The position numbers were made by a program, and so were the translations under genes. The notes under the pieces are model-generated. The model made no database searches and had not been told where the DNA came from. It saw only the letters and a program-made list of their open reading frames with translations. This document shows positions 17,269 to 26,943 of a DNA stretch of 52,899 nucleotides, in pieces; positions within the stretch are counted from its first letter, which is position 1, and each line of letters starts with the position of its first letter. Origin of the DNA: Paraburkholderia sp. LEh10 (GTDB taxonomy: Bacteria; Pseudomonadota; Gammaproteobacteria; Burkholderiales; Burkholderiaceae); the NCBI RefSeq assembly GCF_017814945.1, contig NZ_JAGIPX010000055.1:1-52899 (forward strand). The letters are read 5' to 3'.

Positions 17269-19478
17269 GCTTAGCGCTGTTCAAATGGTATGCGGGCTAC
17301 GCGGTAGCCCATTACTACCATGGTCTCGAATACGTCTCGGCGGCGGTGGCGTTCGTCATCCTGCTGTCGAGCCTCGACGACCTGTTCATCGATCTCTGGT
17401 ACTGGGTCCGCACGATCTGGCGACGCTGCACGGTGCAGCGCGCGTATAAGCCGCTCACCAGCGCGCAACTGTACCAGCGCGAAGAGCAGCCGCTCGCGAT
17501 CATGGTGCCCGCGTGGCACGAGTACGACGTCGTGGCCGCGATGATCGAGGACATGGTGCGGGTGCTCGACTACCGCAACTACGTCGTCTTTATCGGCACC
17601 TACCAGAACGATCCGCAGACCATCGCCGAAGTGGAACGGATGCGCCGCCGCTACAAGCAGTTGCGCCGCGTGGAGGTGCCGCACGACGGCCCGACCTGCA
17701 AGGCCGACTGCCTGAACTGGGTGATCCAGGCGATCTTCCGTTACGAGCGCGAAGCCGGCATCGAATTCGCGGGCGTCGTGCTGCACGACAGCGAGGACGT
17801 GCTGCATCCCGTCGAACTGCGCTTTTTCAACTACCTGTTGCCGCGCAAGGACATGATCCAGCTGCCCGTGGCGTCGCTCGAGCGCAACTGGTTCGAGCTG
17901 GTGGCGGGCACGTACATGGACGAGTTCGCCGAGTGGCACGCGAAAGACCTCGTGGTGCGCGAGAGTCTCGCGCGCTCGGTGCCGTCGGCCGGCGTCGGCA
18001 CCTGTTTCTCGCGGCGCGCGCTGCTTGGGCTGATCGCCGAGACCGGCAACCAGCCGTTCAACACCGAAAGCCTGACCGAGGATTACGACGTCGGCGCGCG
18101 TCTCGCAAAGATGGGCATGCAGTCTATCTTCGCGCGCTTCCCGGTGCAGTTCTCGACACGGCGCAACGCATGGTTCGGCTTCGGCAAGGAGCGCGAGATC
18201 ACCGTCACGATGCCGCTGTGCGTACGCGAATTCTTTCCCGACACGTTTCGCACCGCTTACCGGCAGCGCGCGCGCTGGACGCTCGGCATCGGCCTGCAAG
18301 GCTGGAAGCAGACAGGCTGGACGGGATCGTTCGCCAATCGCTATCTGCTGTTTCGCGACCGCAAGGGCGTCGTGACCGCGATCGTCGGCATCCTCGCGTA
18401 CGTGCTGCTGCTGCAGTTCCTGCTGTTCGCGGGCGCCGGGCTGCTCGGCTGGATGCCCGAGCTGATCGCGCCGCCGTTTTCCGACTCGCCGTGGCTCGAC
18501 GTGCTGCTGTGGTCCAACGCGGGCGCGTTGCTGTTGCGCGTCGTGCAACGCGTCTATTTCGTCACGCGGCTGTACGGCTGGGAGCATGGCGTGCTGTCAG
18601 TGCCACGCATGGTGGTGGGCAACTTCGTCAATTTCATGGCTGTGTCGCGCGCATGGAAGCTGTTCGTCACCCATCTCGTGACGGGCAAGCGGCTCGCATG
18701 GGACAAGACGATGCACGACTTCCCGTCGGCGGACGGCTTCAACAACCGCCGTCAGCGTCTGGGCGAGCTGCTGCTGTCGTGGCAGGCGATCGATTCCGAC
18801 AAGCTCGAACTGGCGCTCGGCGAAAGCCATGCGCGCGAAGCGCCGCTCGGCCGCGTGCTGATGGCCAAAGGCTGGCTCGACGAGGAAACGCTGGCGGAAG
18901 CGATCGCGTTCCAGGCCGATCTGCCGCGCGGCCGTTTGCAGCTATCGCGGCTGCAAGCGGATGCCGGGCGCCTGCCCCTCGAGGTGATCGTGCGGCATCG
19001 CGCGTTGCCGCAGGCCGATGCACCGGAAGGACAGGACAGCAGCGCGGGAGCGGGCGCAACCGATGCCGCCGCCGCCCATACGGTCCTGCTGACGGCGAGT
19101 CCGCTCGCCGAATCCGTGCTGGCCGAACTCGGCGCGCTGCTCGCGGGACCCGTCGTGCAGCACATCGTCCGGGAGGGCGAGATCGCCGCCGGGCTGCGCG
19201 CGCTGCGCGGCGTCGAGGTGGCGGCGCCGCAAGACGCGGCTGACGACGCTGCCGGGTCCGCGCCTGCGCGCAGCGTGCCGCTGATCGGCGATTTGCTGAT
19301 CGAGCACGGCCATGTGAGCCGCGAAGCCTTCGAAGCCGCGATGCAGCATTACCGCCCGGATCGACACGGCCGTATCGGCGACTACATGGTCGCGCGCGAC
19401 GTGATCACGCGCGCGGCGCTCGACAACGTAATCCAGCAACAGCGCCGCCTGCAGGGCGCGCTGGCGGCATCCGAATGA
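17265..19478 (+). CDS. nfrB: NfrB-like inner-membrane glycosyltransferase with MshEN-type c-di-GMP domains
   Basis: A 737-residue protein. Residues 20-50 hold a membrane helix, and a GT2-type catalytic domain follows with HDSED (174-178), TED (271-273) and QRARW (334-338), the metal, base and acceptor motifs of processive glycosyltransferases. Further membrane helices lie at about 365-480. The C-terminal part has two MshEN-like blocks, LGELLLSWQAID with ALGESHAREAPLGRVL, and IGDLLIEHGHVSREA with GRIGDYMV. E. coli NfrB is a c-di-GMP-activated synthase of the N4 receptor glycan and has this architecture. It overlaps both neighbours by 4 bases. UDP-ManNAc from WecB is the likely donor. Confidence 0.85.
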   Translation: MSLALFKWYAGYAVAHYYHGLEYVSAAVAFVILLSSLDDLFIDLWYWVRTIWRRCTVQRAYKPLTSAQLYQREEQPLAIMVPAWHEYDVVAAMIEDMVRVLDYRNYVVFIGTYQNDPQTIAEVERMRRRYKQLRRVEVPHDGPTCKADCLNWVIQAIFRYEREAGIEFAGVVLHDSEDVLHPVELRFFNYLLPRKDMIQLPVASLERNWFELVAGTYMDEFAEWHAKDLVVRESLARSVPSAGVGTCFSRRALLGLIAETGNQPFNTESLTEDYDVGARLAKMGMQSIFARFPVQFSTRRNAWFGFGKEREITVTMPLCVREFFPDTFRTAYRQRARWTLGIGLQGWKQTGWTGSFANRYLLFRDRKGVVTAIVGILAYVLLLQFLLFAGAGLLGWMPELIAPPFSDSPWLDVLLWSNAGALLLRVVQRVYFVTRLYGWEHGVLSVPRMVVGNFVNFMAVSRAWKLFVTHLVTGKRLAWDKTMHDFPSADGFNNRRQRLGELLLSWQAIDSDKLELALGESHAREAPLGRVLMAKGWLDEETLAEAIAFQADLPRGRLQLSRLQADAGRLPLEVIVRHRALPQADAPEGQDSSAGAGATDAAAAHTVLLTASPLAESVLAELGALLAGPVVQHIVREGEIAAGLRALRGVEVAAPQDAADDAAGSAPARSVPLIGDLLIEHGHVSREAFEAAMQHYRPDRHGRIGDYMVARDVITRAALDNVIQQQRRLQGALAASE

Positions 19479-22156
19479 CCGATTCATTTATCAACGCGCT
19501 GATGGCTGTGTGGCGTGCTTCGCCGTGTGCGCGGCCGGCCGTTCCGGATTGCAGCGATGAGCCTGCGCGCGTGAGCGTCACGGCGTCGTGGCGGTCGGCC
19601 TTGAAGGCGACGACGGCAGCGATGACGACGACGGCGGGAATGACGGCGGCTGTGACGGCGGCTATGACGGCGGCCGCGATGATGACAGGCGTCGTGTGCG
19701 GCGCGGGGTCCGCGTACGCGCAAGGCGTCGCGCACGCGCCGCGCGCCATTCCGGCCGACCGCAATCCGCTGCCGCTGACGGGCGCCGCGTATCGCGTCGC
19801 GCAGCAAGCCTATGCCGCGTATGGCCGTGCCGACTACGCCGCCGCCGTCGCGGGCGCGCGCGAAGCGATTCGCCAGCGGCCCGACGTGGTATCGCTGCGC
19901 GTGCTGCTCGCCAACGCGCTTGCCGCGCAACGCCGGTATGGCGAAGCGAGCCGGGCGCTCGGCGATGCGATCGTGCAGCTTGGGCGCGATCCGGCGCTGG
20001 TGTCGCGCCGCGCGCAGATCGATGCGCTGAACGCGTCGACGCGCGCCGTCGCGCATGCGCCTCGCGTGCAGCCGAACGACCAGGACGCGTTGACGGGCGC
20101 CGCACTGAGCGCCGCGCAGCAAGCCTACCAGGCCTACAACGCAAAGGACTTCGACAGCACCGTCAACCACGCGAACGAGGCCATCGCACTGCGTCCCGAT
20201 CTGCTGCGCCTGCGGCTGCTGCTCGTCGATGCCGCGAGCGCCGGCGGTCACGATATGCAGGCATGGAACGCGGATCTCGACGCCGTCAAACGCTTCGGCG
20301 ACAACGAGGAGCTGCGCGTGCGCCGCAGCTTCATCGGCAGCCGTCTTGCGCCGAAGTCGTCGCGCGCGTCGTTCGACGCACGCGCGCGAGGCGACTATGC
20401 GCACGCGGTCGAGCATGCCCGCGAGGCCGTCACCTATGCGCCGGACCTGGTCAACTATCGCGTGCAACTGATGGACGCGCTGTTCGCCGCGAACGATCTG
20501 CCCGGCGTGCAGGCTGCCGCAAGCGAGGCGATTGCCGCCGACGACAGCGAAATCGCGCCGCTCGTGCTGCGCGGCTACGTGCTGGCGGCGCAAGGCCGCA
20601 TGGACGAAGCCGACGCCGACTTCGGCAACGCGTTGAAAGCCGGCGATGCGACCCGGCGCAACAAGCGCATCGCGCGCGCGATCATCGCGGATGTCTGGCT
20701 TGCCGAAGGCGAGCCGCAGCGCGCACTCGATCTGCTCACGCCGCTCGCCACCGTTGGCGACGATACCGATTTCCCGATTGCGCTGCGCCGCGCGCAGGCG
20801 CACCGGCTGCTCGCGCAGACGCATGCCGCCGGGGCGGCCGCGAAGGAAGCGTCCGTCACGGCCACCGGCTCGATCGATCCTGCGCGCCGCCCGGTGATCG
20901 ACTGCGTCGTGGACGCGTTCGGCGCGGCCTGCGACCTCTACGCCGCCGACCCCGGCTTCGCGGCGGCACGCGCGTCGGCGACGGCGGCAGCGGCGAACGA
21001 CACGCAACGCGCGCTCGGCTGTGCCCGCGAAGCGGTGAAAGCCGCGCCCGACGATCCGCAACATCGTGTCGAGCTGATCAACGTGCTCAGCGCGGCGGGC
21101 GACGACCGCGCCGCGGCGCGCGAGGCGCGGGCGCTCGTCGCTGCCGGCATGCTCGACGCGATGCCCGACATGACGGCCGCCTATATCGCGCAGCGGGCAG
21201 GCGAGAACCGGCTTGCGTATCAGCATTTCCGGATGGCCGACAAGGCGGGAGTCATGCCTGTATCCGCGAATGCCGATGCCGGGTATGCCGCCGCTAACGC
21301 GTATCGCAACCGCGAAGCCGCGCAGTACTTCGAACGCGCGATCGACGCCAGTGCCAGGCCCGCCGCCGACGCCACGCCCGCCACGCCCGCGCAGCTGAAC
21401 GAAATGCGCAGCGCGCACGCCCAGGCGACGCGCGACTGGGGCTTCGACGCGTCGCTCAACTATCGCGGCGCGGGTATCCAGCCGGGCTACGCGACATCGA
21501 CGACGCCGGGCACGTCGAACAACTGGCAGGCGGGCGTCGAGGCGTACTGGCGCCCGTTCGGCAGCCTGGGCGACCGGATGTTCGAACTGTACGCGCGCGG
21601 CTACGACAGCTTCGGCGTGAAGAACGGCGGCGCGACGGGCATCTCCACGACGCAGGCGGCACTCGGCGCACGCGCGAAGCCGCTGTCTCAGGTCGACGCG
21701 ATCGTCGCATTCGAGCGGATCGTCGCGATCGGCTCGAAGACCCATCCGGACTGGCTCGCGCGGCTTGCGTACTCAGGCGGTTTCGGCACGGGCAGGCGCA
21801 TCGACGTGCCGTCGTGGTGGACCTTGCAGGCGTACGCGGAGACGGGCGCCTATCTGAACGCGGGCAGCGTCTACGGCACCACCAATGTCGAAGTGGGGCG
21901 CACGTTCCGCATGGACAGCGTAAGCCCGAAATGGACGGTGTTCCCGTACGCGGTGATCGGCGCGGACTACGACTCGAATGTCGATCACAGCATCCCGGTC
22001 GGCGCGGGCGTCGGCATTTCGACGCGCTACTGGTTCCGCGACGGCCGCTACGACGCGCCGCGCTCGTTTATCGATCTGTCGGTGCAGTACCGGCTGAAGA
22101 TCACGGGCGACGAGCGCGCCCGCGGCGTGTTCTTCGGCGCCATTTATTCGTATTGA
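19475..22156 (+). CDS. nfrA: NfrA-like outer-membrane TPR protein
   Basis: An 893-residue protein. A long N-terminus leads to a signal-like region ending AYAQG (near residue 83), then repeated tetratricopeptide-type helices (for example AAQQAYQAYNAKDFDS and related segments) to about residue 620. The C-terminal 250 residues match the NfrA C-terminal domain and read as an outer-membrane beta-barrel: YRGAGIQPGY, EAYWRPFGSLGDRMFELYAR, GISTRYWFRDGRYD and a closing aromatic Tyr. NfrA is the phage N4 adsorption protein and is thought to export the NfrB glycan. ATG overlaps the nfrB stop. The first 70 residues are unusually Ala/Met/Thr-rich from GACGGC-type repeats. Confidence 0.84.
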   Translation: MTDSFINALMAVWRASPCARPAVPDCSDEPARVSVTASWRSALKATTAAMTTTAGMTAAVTAAMTAAAMMTGVVCGAGSAYAQGVAHAPRAIPADRNPLPLTGAAYRVAQQAYAAYGRADYAAAVAGAREAIRQRPDVVSLRVLLANALAAQRRYGEASRALGDAIVQLGRDPALVSRRAQIDALNASTRAVAHAPRVQPNDQDALTGAALSAAQQAYQAYNAKDFDSTVNHANEAIALRPDLLRLRLLLVDAASAGGHDMQAWNADLDAVKRFGDNEELRVRRSFIGSRLAPKSSRASFDARARGDYAHAVEHAREAVTYAPDLVNYRVQLMDALFAANDLPGVQAAASEAIAADDSEIAPLVLRGYVLAAQGRMDEADADFGNALKAGDATRRNKRIARAIIADVWLAEGEPQRALDLLTPLATVGDDTDFPIALRRAQAHRLLAQTHAAGAAAKEASVTATGSIDPARRPVIDCVVDAFGAACDLYAADPGFAAARASATAAAANDTQRALGCAREAVKAAPDDPQHRVELINVLSAAGDDRAAAREARALVAAGMLDAMPDMTAAYIAQRAGENRLAYQHFRMADKAGVMPVSANADAGYAAANAYRNREAAQYFERAIDASARPAADATPATPAQLNEMRSAHAQATRDWGFDASLNYRGAGIQPGYATSTTPGTSNNWQAGVEAYWRPFGSLGDRMFELYARGYDSFGVKNGGATGISTTQAALGARAKPLSQVDAIVAFERIVAIGSKTHPDWLARLAYSGGFGTGRRIDVPSWWTLQAYAETGAYLNAGSVYGTTNVEVGRTFRMDSVSPKWTVFPYAVIGADYDSNVDHSIPVGAGVGISTRYWFRDGRYDAPRSFIDLSVQYRLKITGDERARGVFFGAIYSY

Positions 22157-22171
22157 AACTGGATCAATCAC

Positions 22172-22876
22172 ATGAACAGAATCAGCCCGATCGACGGGAG
22201 CATGGCGGCATCGATGGCCGCGATGGCGCTGCTGCTGCCCGCGACAGCGCACGCCGCGGCCGGCGATGTCGCGAGCCTGTACGGGCCGCAGCCGCCCGAC
22301 GACGCGACATATCTGCGCGTGATCAACGTGTCGCCGCTGCCGGCGCGCGTCGCGCTGGCGGGCAGCGAAGCGCCGCAGACGCTCGCACCGGGCGCGGCCA
22401 CGCGTTTCAGCGTGCTTGCGCCGGCTACGCAGATGCATGTCAGCGTCGACGGCAAGGCGCTGGCCGACGCGACGGCCGCCACCGGCCACCCGGGCGACGC
22501 CGTCACGGTGGCGCTCAGCCACGATGCGAAGGGCTGGCACGCGATGCGCGTCGCGGGCCGCTACGGGCGCGTCGACGGCCTGAAGGCGACGCTGCGCGCC
22601 TTCAATTTCGTGCCGGGCTGCAGCGCGGAGATCAGCGTCGACGGCGCGGGGCCGACCGTGTTCGCGCAGCTCGCGAGCGGCGCGCAGGACGCGCGCGCGA
22701 TCAACCCGGTGAGCGCAAAGCTGGTGGGGCGGTGCGGCGCGGCGGCCAGCGCGCCGCTGCCGCTGCCGCCGCTCGCCGCGGGCGAAAGCTACAGCCTGTT
22801 CATTCATGGCGACGCCCGCCAGCCGGTACTGAGCGGCGCGCGCGATGCGCTCGCCTGGCCGCCCGCCGCGCGCTGA
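22172..22876 (+). CDS. AlgF-like periplasmic polysaccharide acylation protein
   Basis: A 234-residue exported protein with a signal peptide (MALLLPATAHAAAG). It opens with SLYGPQPPDDATYLRVINVS, the hallmark LYdP...YvRvlN pattern of AlgF, and continues with two beta-sandwich-like halves. In alginate synthesis AlgF works with AlgI, AlgJ and AlgX to O-acetylate the polymer in the periplasm. It lies 15 bases after nfrA and opens the acylation module of this locus. Two cysteines (PGCSAE and GRCGAA) may form a disulphide. Confidence 0.78.
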   Translation: MNRISPIDGSMAASMAAMALLLPATAHAAAGDVASLYGPQPPDDATYLRVINVSPLPARVALAGSEAPQTLAPGAATRFSVLAPATQMHVSVDGKALADATAATGHPGDAVTVALSHDAKGWHAMRVAGRYGRVDGLKATLRAFNFVPGCSAEISVDGAGPTVFAQLASGAQDARAINPVSAKLVGRCGAAASAPLPLPPLAAGESYSLFIHGDARQPVLSGARDALAWPPAAR

Positions 22877-23035
22877 TGCCTTTCGACACCGTTCGCCGTC
22901 GACACCGTTCGCCGCGCGTGCGCGAACGCTGTTGCCACGGCTTTGGCAGAGGTTTTTGCAAGGGCGTGGGGCTTCGAATGAGTTTGCTCCACCTCACCAA
23001 CTAGCAACGCAAAACAGCTACGGAGAATTCACGAC

Positions 23036-24070
23036 ATGATCGACGCTCGCCATCCGCTCACGCGGCTGCCCGTCCAATCCCAGCCCGTCGACGGCCAGCG
23101 CCGCCGCCTGTTGCTCGCGCTCGCGGCAGCGCCGTTAGCGGGATCGATAGCTCTTGCGCCGCGACGCGCGCAAGCGGCGGCATCGACGAGTGTCATCGAA
23201 GGCCGCGACCTGTGGCTCTACCCGGGCTGGGAGAGCTTCAGCGACGACGCGACGCCTGCCTGTCTGAAAGCCCTCGACCTGATCCGCCGGGCCACCGGCA
23301 AACTCGACGCGCGCGGCATTCGCAGCGTGATCGTGATCGCGCCGCTGAAGGCGCGCGCGTGCCCCGAGCATCTGCCCGAAGGCGTCGCACTCTCGGGCGC
23401 CGTGGCGGCGCGCCTTGCCGCCATCCAGTGGCACGCAAACGAGCTGGGCCTGCGGATGGTCGATACGCAGGCCGCGATCGCTGCCGTCGATGCCGCGCAG
23501 CAGAAATATATTCGCGCCGACTATCACTGGAGCGGTCATTCGTCGGAGGCCGTTGCGCAGCGCGCCGCCGACCTCATCGTCGCGGCGGGTCCGCTGAAGG
23601 GCGGCGCGGGAGCGGGCACGCGGCTCGGCAAATGGAACGAGGAGGTCCACTACGGCGACCTTGCGGCGCTGCTGCCGCCCGAGCGCAAGAAGGCGATCGG
23701 CAAAGACCATTTCATCGTGCGCACGGCGTGCGCCGCGCCGCAGGGGCTCGTCGCAGGCGGACCGTCCGTCGTGCAGGTGGTGGGCAACAGCATGGTGCAG
23801 CCGTATCTCGGCTTCCCGCAAAAGCTGTCGAACGCGATCGACCGTCCTGTGGGTCTCACATGGACCTTCGGCGACACCGGCCCGTGGAAGACGCTGCTCA
23901 ACTATCTGGAATCGCCCGCCTTCAAGGCCAATCCGCCGCAGGCGCTCGTCTGGCAATTCAACGAAGGGCAAATGATGAATCTGCCCGGCGCGGCGGGGCA
24001 GTGGGACGCCGCTTCGCTGATGACGGACGATACATTCGTTGCGCGTGTCGCGACGGCGCTCGCGGCATGA
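23036..24070 (+). CDS. AlgX/AlgJ-like SGNH polysaccharide acyltransferase, Tat-type signal
   Basis: A 344-residue protein beginning with a twin-arginine-like signal (QRRRLLLALAAAPLAG, end near RAQAAA). The AlgJ/AlgX-type SGNH pattern is present: DYHWS gives the Asp162/His164 pair and VVGNSMVQ the Ser252 nucleophile, in a GNS context and not GTS or GDS. Such proteins transfer acyl groups to the exported polymer in the periplasm. The gene follows the AlgF-like gene and overlaps the next SGNH gene by 4 bases (ATGA), so the two are coupled. The preceding 160-base gap shows a GGAG site before the ATG. Confidence 0.75.
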   Translation: MIDARHPLTRLPVQSQPVDGQRRRLLLALAAAPLAGSIALAPRRAQAAASTSVIEGRDLWLYPGWESFSDDATPACLKALDLIRRATGKLDARGIRSVIVIAPLKARACPEHLPEGVALSGAVAARLAAIQWHANELGLRMVDTQAAIAAVDAAQQKYIRADYHWSGHSSEAVAQRAADLIVAAGPLKGGAGAGTRLGKWNEEVHYGDLAALLPPERKKAIGKDHFIVRTACAAPQGLVAGGPSVVQVVGNSMVQPYLGFPQKLSNAIDRPVGLTWTFGDTGPWKTLLNYLESPAFKANPPQALVWQFNEGQMMNLPGAAGQWDAASLMTDDTFVARVATALAA

Positions 24071-25296
24071 GCGAGACCGTTGGAAACGCGGGGGCGGGCG
24101 CAGCGGGGGCAGCGGGAACCTGCCGTGACGCGGACGCGGCGCGACAAAGCGCAGGCTCGCACGCACGCATCGCGTGGCTGGTCGCGCTTTTGCTCGGCTT
24201 CGGCTTCGCCGGCGCGTTGGCCTCGCTCGGGACGCAGTCGCGCGCGGGCGCGTCGTTCGATATGCGCGGCTGGCGCGACGGCAGTCTGGGGCGCAATCTT
24301 GATCGCGCGCTCGACGTGCCTTATGCGCGCACGCTGCAGCGTTGGCAGGCGGCGGCGCGCTACGGGATGCTCGGTGATCTCGGTCATCAGGTGCGCGAGG
24401 GGTGCCCCGGCTGGCTGTTCTACGCGGACGGCGTGCGCGCGCCCGTGCAGCCGGGCGACGACGCGCCAGTGCATGCCGATGGCGGCGATGCGCTGACGGA
24501 TGCGCGCATCGCGACGATGCGCGGCTATGCGAATGCGCTGCGCGGCATGGGCATCCAGTTGCTGGTCGTCACGGTGCCGGACAAGGCGCGCGTCGAAAGC
24601 GAGGCGCTGTGCGGGCTGCGCCAGGACGCGCGGCTGACGCAGCGGCTTGCCGCATGGCAGCGCGCGTTGAGCGCAAGCGGCGTCGCGCAGGTCGGCCTGT
24701 TGCCCGTGTTGCAGGCCGCGCGTCCCGCGTTCTTTCGCACCGATGTGCACTGGAACGCGCGCGGCGCGCAGGCGGCCGCGCAGGCTGTCGGCGCGGCCGT
24801 GCTGCCGATGCTCGGCGCGCGCGGCGAGACGGTCTTCACGCATATGACGGCGCCTGCCGCGCCGCGCGTCGGCGATCTACTGAAGCTAGCGAATCTCGAC
24901 GATGTGCCGGATGCGTGGCGCCCCGCGCCGGACATCGTGGCGGCGCAGACGCTGCGCGCGCAGCGCAGCGGCGGCCTGCTCGACGACGGACCGGCTGCCG
25001 AAGTGCTGCTCGCGGGCAGTTCATTTTCACGGCGCAGCGCGTTTGCCGAGCGTCTTGGCGAGCAACTGGGGCGCGAAGTGTGGAACGTCAGCCTCGACGA
25101 CGGCCAGTTCGACCGCGCGATGCAGTCAGCCTGGCGCGAGCGGGCGAACTGGCCCAAAAGCGTGCGTGTCGTGATCTGGGAAATGTCGGAGGACGCGCTG
25201 TCCATGCACGTCGATGCACCCGTCGATGCGCCCTTCGATGCACACGCTGCCGCTGCCGGCGCACGCTCGACGCCTCACGCGGGCGGACAGGACTGA
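24067..25296 (+). CDS. AlgJ-like membrane-anchored SGNH acyltransferase
   Basis: A 409-residue protein with one N-terminal membrane helix (residues 35-55) and a periplasmic SGNH domain. Motifs are GWLFYADG (115-122), DVHWN (Asp226, His228) and LLAGSSFS (Ser318/319), matching AlgJ. AlgJ-type proteins take the acyl group passed across the membrane by the MBOAT partner and move it towards the polysaccharide. The start overlaps the stop of the previous gene, and the MBOAT gene begins 5 bases after this one. The last 30 residues are an Ala/Asp/His-rich tail containing short repeats (DAPVDAPFDA). Confidence 0.77.
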   Translation: MSETVGNAGAGAAGAAGTCRDADAARQSAGSHARIAWLVALLLGFGFAGALASLGTQSRAGASFDMRGWRDGSLGRNLDRALDVPYARTLQRWQAAARYGMLGDLGHQVREGCPGWLFYADGVRAPVQPGDDAPVHADGGDALTDARIATMRGYANALRGMGIQLLVVTVPDKARVESEALCGLRQDARLTQRLAAWQRALSASGVAQVGLLPVLQAARPAFFRTDVHWNARGAQAAAQAVGAAVLPMLGARGETVFTHMTAPAAPRVGDLLKLANLDDVPDAWRPAPDIVAAQTLRAQRSGGLLDDGPAAEVLLAGSSFSRRSAFAERLGEQLGREVWNVSLDDGQFDRAMQSAWRERANWPKSVRVVIWEMSEDALSMHVDAPVDAPFDAHAAAAGARSTPHAGGQD

Positions 25297-25301
25297 TCCC
25301 G

Positions 25302-26912
25302 ATGCTATTCAATTCGTTCATCTTCCTCGCGCTCTTTCTGCCGCCCGCGCTGGCCGGCTACTATCTGCTCGGCCAACGCATGCCGCGCGCGGCGGCCGCG
25401 TGGCTGTGCGGCGCGTCGATCGTTTTCTATGGATGGTGGAACCCCGCGTTCGTCGGGCTGCTGCTGGTCTCGATCGCTTTCAACTACGCGATGAGCTGTG
25501 CGATCGTCGCGGCGCCCGCGTCATCGGCGCGGCGGCGCTGGCTGCTCGGCCTCGCCGTCGCCGCCGACCTTGCGCTGCTGGTGCGCTACAAGTATCTGGC
25601 CGCGATACTGGGCGCGCTCGTTCACGCAAGCGGCGTCGTGCCCGCCGGATGGCTCGAACAAGGCATGCATGAGGTGATCCTGCCGCTCGGCATTTCGTTC
25701 TTCACGTTCACGCAGATCGGCTATCTGCTCGACTGCGACGCGGGCATCGTGAAGGAGCGGGACCTGCTCGGCTATGTGCAGTTTGTCACATTCTTTCCGC
25801 ATCTGATCGCCGGTCCGATCCTGCATCACAAGGAAACGATGACGCAGTTCGCGCAGCCGCAAACCTGCCGGTTTCGGGCCGAGAACCTGTCGGTCGGCGC
25901 TTTCGTCTTCACCATCGGTCTCGCGAAGAAAGTGTTGTTCGCCGACACCATTGCGCCGTACGCCGACGCGGGTTTCGCAGCGCCACACGCGTTGCAGTGG
26001 CTCGCGGCATGGGGCGCGTGCATGGCCTACGCATTGCAGCTGTATTTCGACTTCTCCGGCTACTCGGATATGGCCGTCGGCCTCGCGAAGATGTTCGGCG
26101 TGCGCTTTCCGCTGAACTTCAATTCGCCGTTCAAGGCCGCGAGCATCATCGATTTCTGGCAGCGCTGGCACATGACGCTCACCCGTTACCTGACGGCCTA
26201 CCTGTACTACCCGCTGGCGATGCGCATCAACCGTGGCCGTGCGTCGCGCGGCCTGCCCATCGGACGTCTCGCGCAGCGCTCGGCAAGCGGCTTCGCGGCG
26301 ACGGTCGCCGTGCCGACCTGCTACACGATGGCGCTCGCGGGCATCTGGCACGGCGCAGGCTGGCAATACCTGATCTATGGCTTGCTGCATGCGTCGTATC
26401 TGAGCGTGAATCACGCGTACCGCGCATGGCGGGCCGCGTCGCCCGCCGCCCGTGCCGCGCGGGCAAGCGGCTTTGCGACGCGCGTGCGTCACGCGGCCAA
26501 TGTGTTGCTGACCTTCGCCGCCGCGCTCGTCGCGTTCGCGTTTTTTCGCGCGCATGGCGTCGGCGATGCGCTCGCGCTGCTGCAAGGCATGGCCGGACTG
26601 CGCGGCATCGAGACGCTCGACTGGCCCGCGTGGACCGCGGCGGGTACGGACCTCGCGGGCTGGCTGCGCCTCGTCGCCGGGCGCTCGACGCTGGCGCTCT
26701 TGATCGCCGCGTTGCTGGCGATCGTCTGGTGTGCGCCGAACTCGCATCAATGGATGGGCCTCTTCTCGCCCGCGCTCGAACGCGCCACTGAAACCGCGCG
26801 TGCGCCGACATGGCGGCCGTCGCTGCGCTGGACGCTCGCGATGCTCGGCGCGCTGGCGTTCTGCGTCGCCCAACTGCATAGCGAAGTGCGTTTTCTCTAC
26901 TTCCAGTTCTGA
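25302..26912 (+). CDS. AlgI-like MBOAT acyltransferase
   Basis: A 536-residue polytopic membrane protein of the MBOAT family. It begins MLFNSFIFLALFLPPALAGY as AlgI does, has PHLIAGPILHHKE at about 167-178, DFSGYSDMAVG at 250-260, FWQRWHMTLTRYL with His290, and LAGIWHGAGWQYLIYG with the invariant His350. MBOAT proteins take an acyl group from a cytoplasmic carrier and deliver it to the periplasmic side. In alginate and cellulose systems the donor is undefined or acetyl-CoA; here a DltC-like carrier follows directly, so the MBOAT may act like DltB. It lies 5 bases after the AlgJ-like gene. Confidence 0.88.
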   Translation: MLFNSFIFLALFLPPALAGYYLLGQRMPRAAAAWLCGASIVFYGWWNPAFVGLLLVSIAFNYAMSCAIVAAPASSARRRWLLGLAVAADLALLVRYKYLAAILGALVHASGVVPAGWLEQGMHEVILPLGISFFTFTQIGYLLDCDAGIVKERDLLGYVQFVTFFPHLIAGPILHHKETMTQFAQPQTCRFRAENLSVGAFVFTIGLAKKVLFADTIAPYADAGFAAPHALQWLAAWGACMAYALQLYFDFSGYSDMAVGLAKMFGVRFPLNFNSPFKAASIIDFWQRWHMTLTRYLTAYLYYPLAMRINRGRASRGLPIGRLAQRSASGFAATVAVPTCYTMALAGIWHGAGWQYLIYGLLHASYLSVNHAYRAWRAASPAARAARASGFATRVRHAANVLLTFAAALVAFAFFRAHGVGDALALLQGMAGLRGIETLDWPAWTAAGTDLAGWLRLVAGRSTLALLIAALLAIVWCAPNSHQWMGLFSPALERATETARAPTWRPSLRWTLAMLGALAFCVAQLHSEVRFLYFQF

Positions 26913-26943
26913 TTGTCAAAACGGTACTTGCAAGGATCACACG

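Noticed and set aside
15067..19478. Cellulose synthase operon (bcsA/bcsB)
   Set aside because: The BcsB-like protein is present, but the glycosyltransferase has NfrB architecture with MshEN-type repeats and no PilZ domain, and no bcsZ or bcsC follows.
19484..21745. 753-codon minus-strand frame opposite nfrA
   Set aside because: Arg/Ala-rich composition and no domain; the plus strand encodes the TPR and barrel protein.
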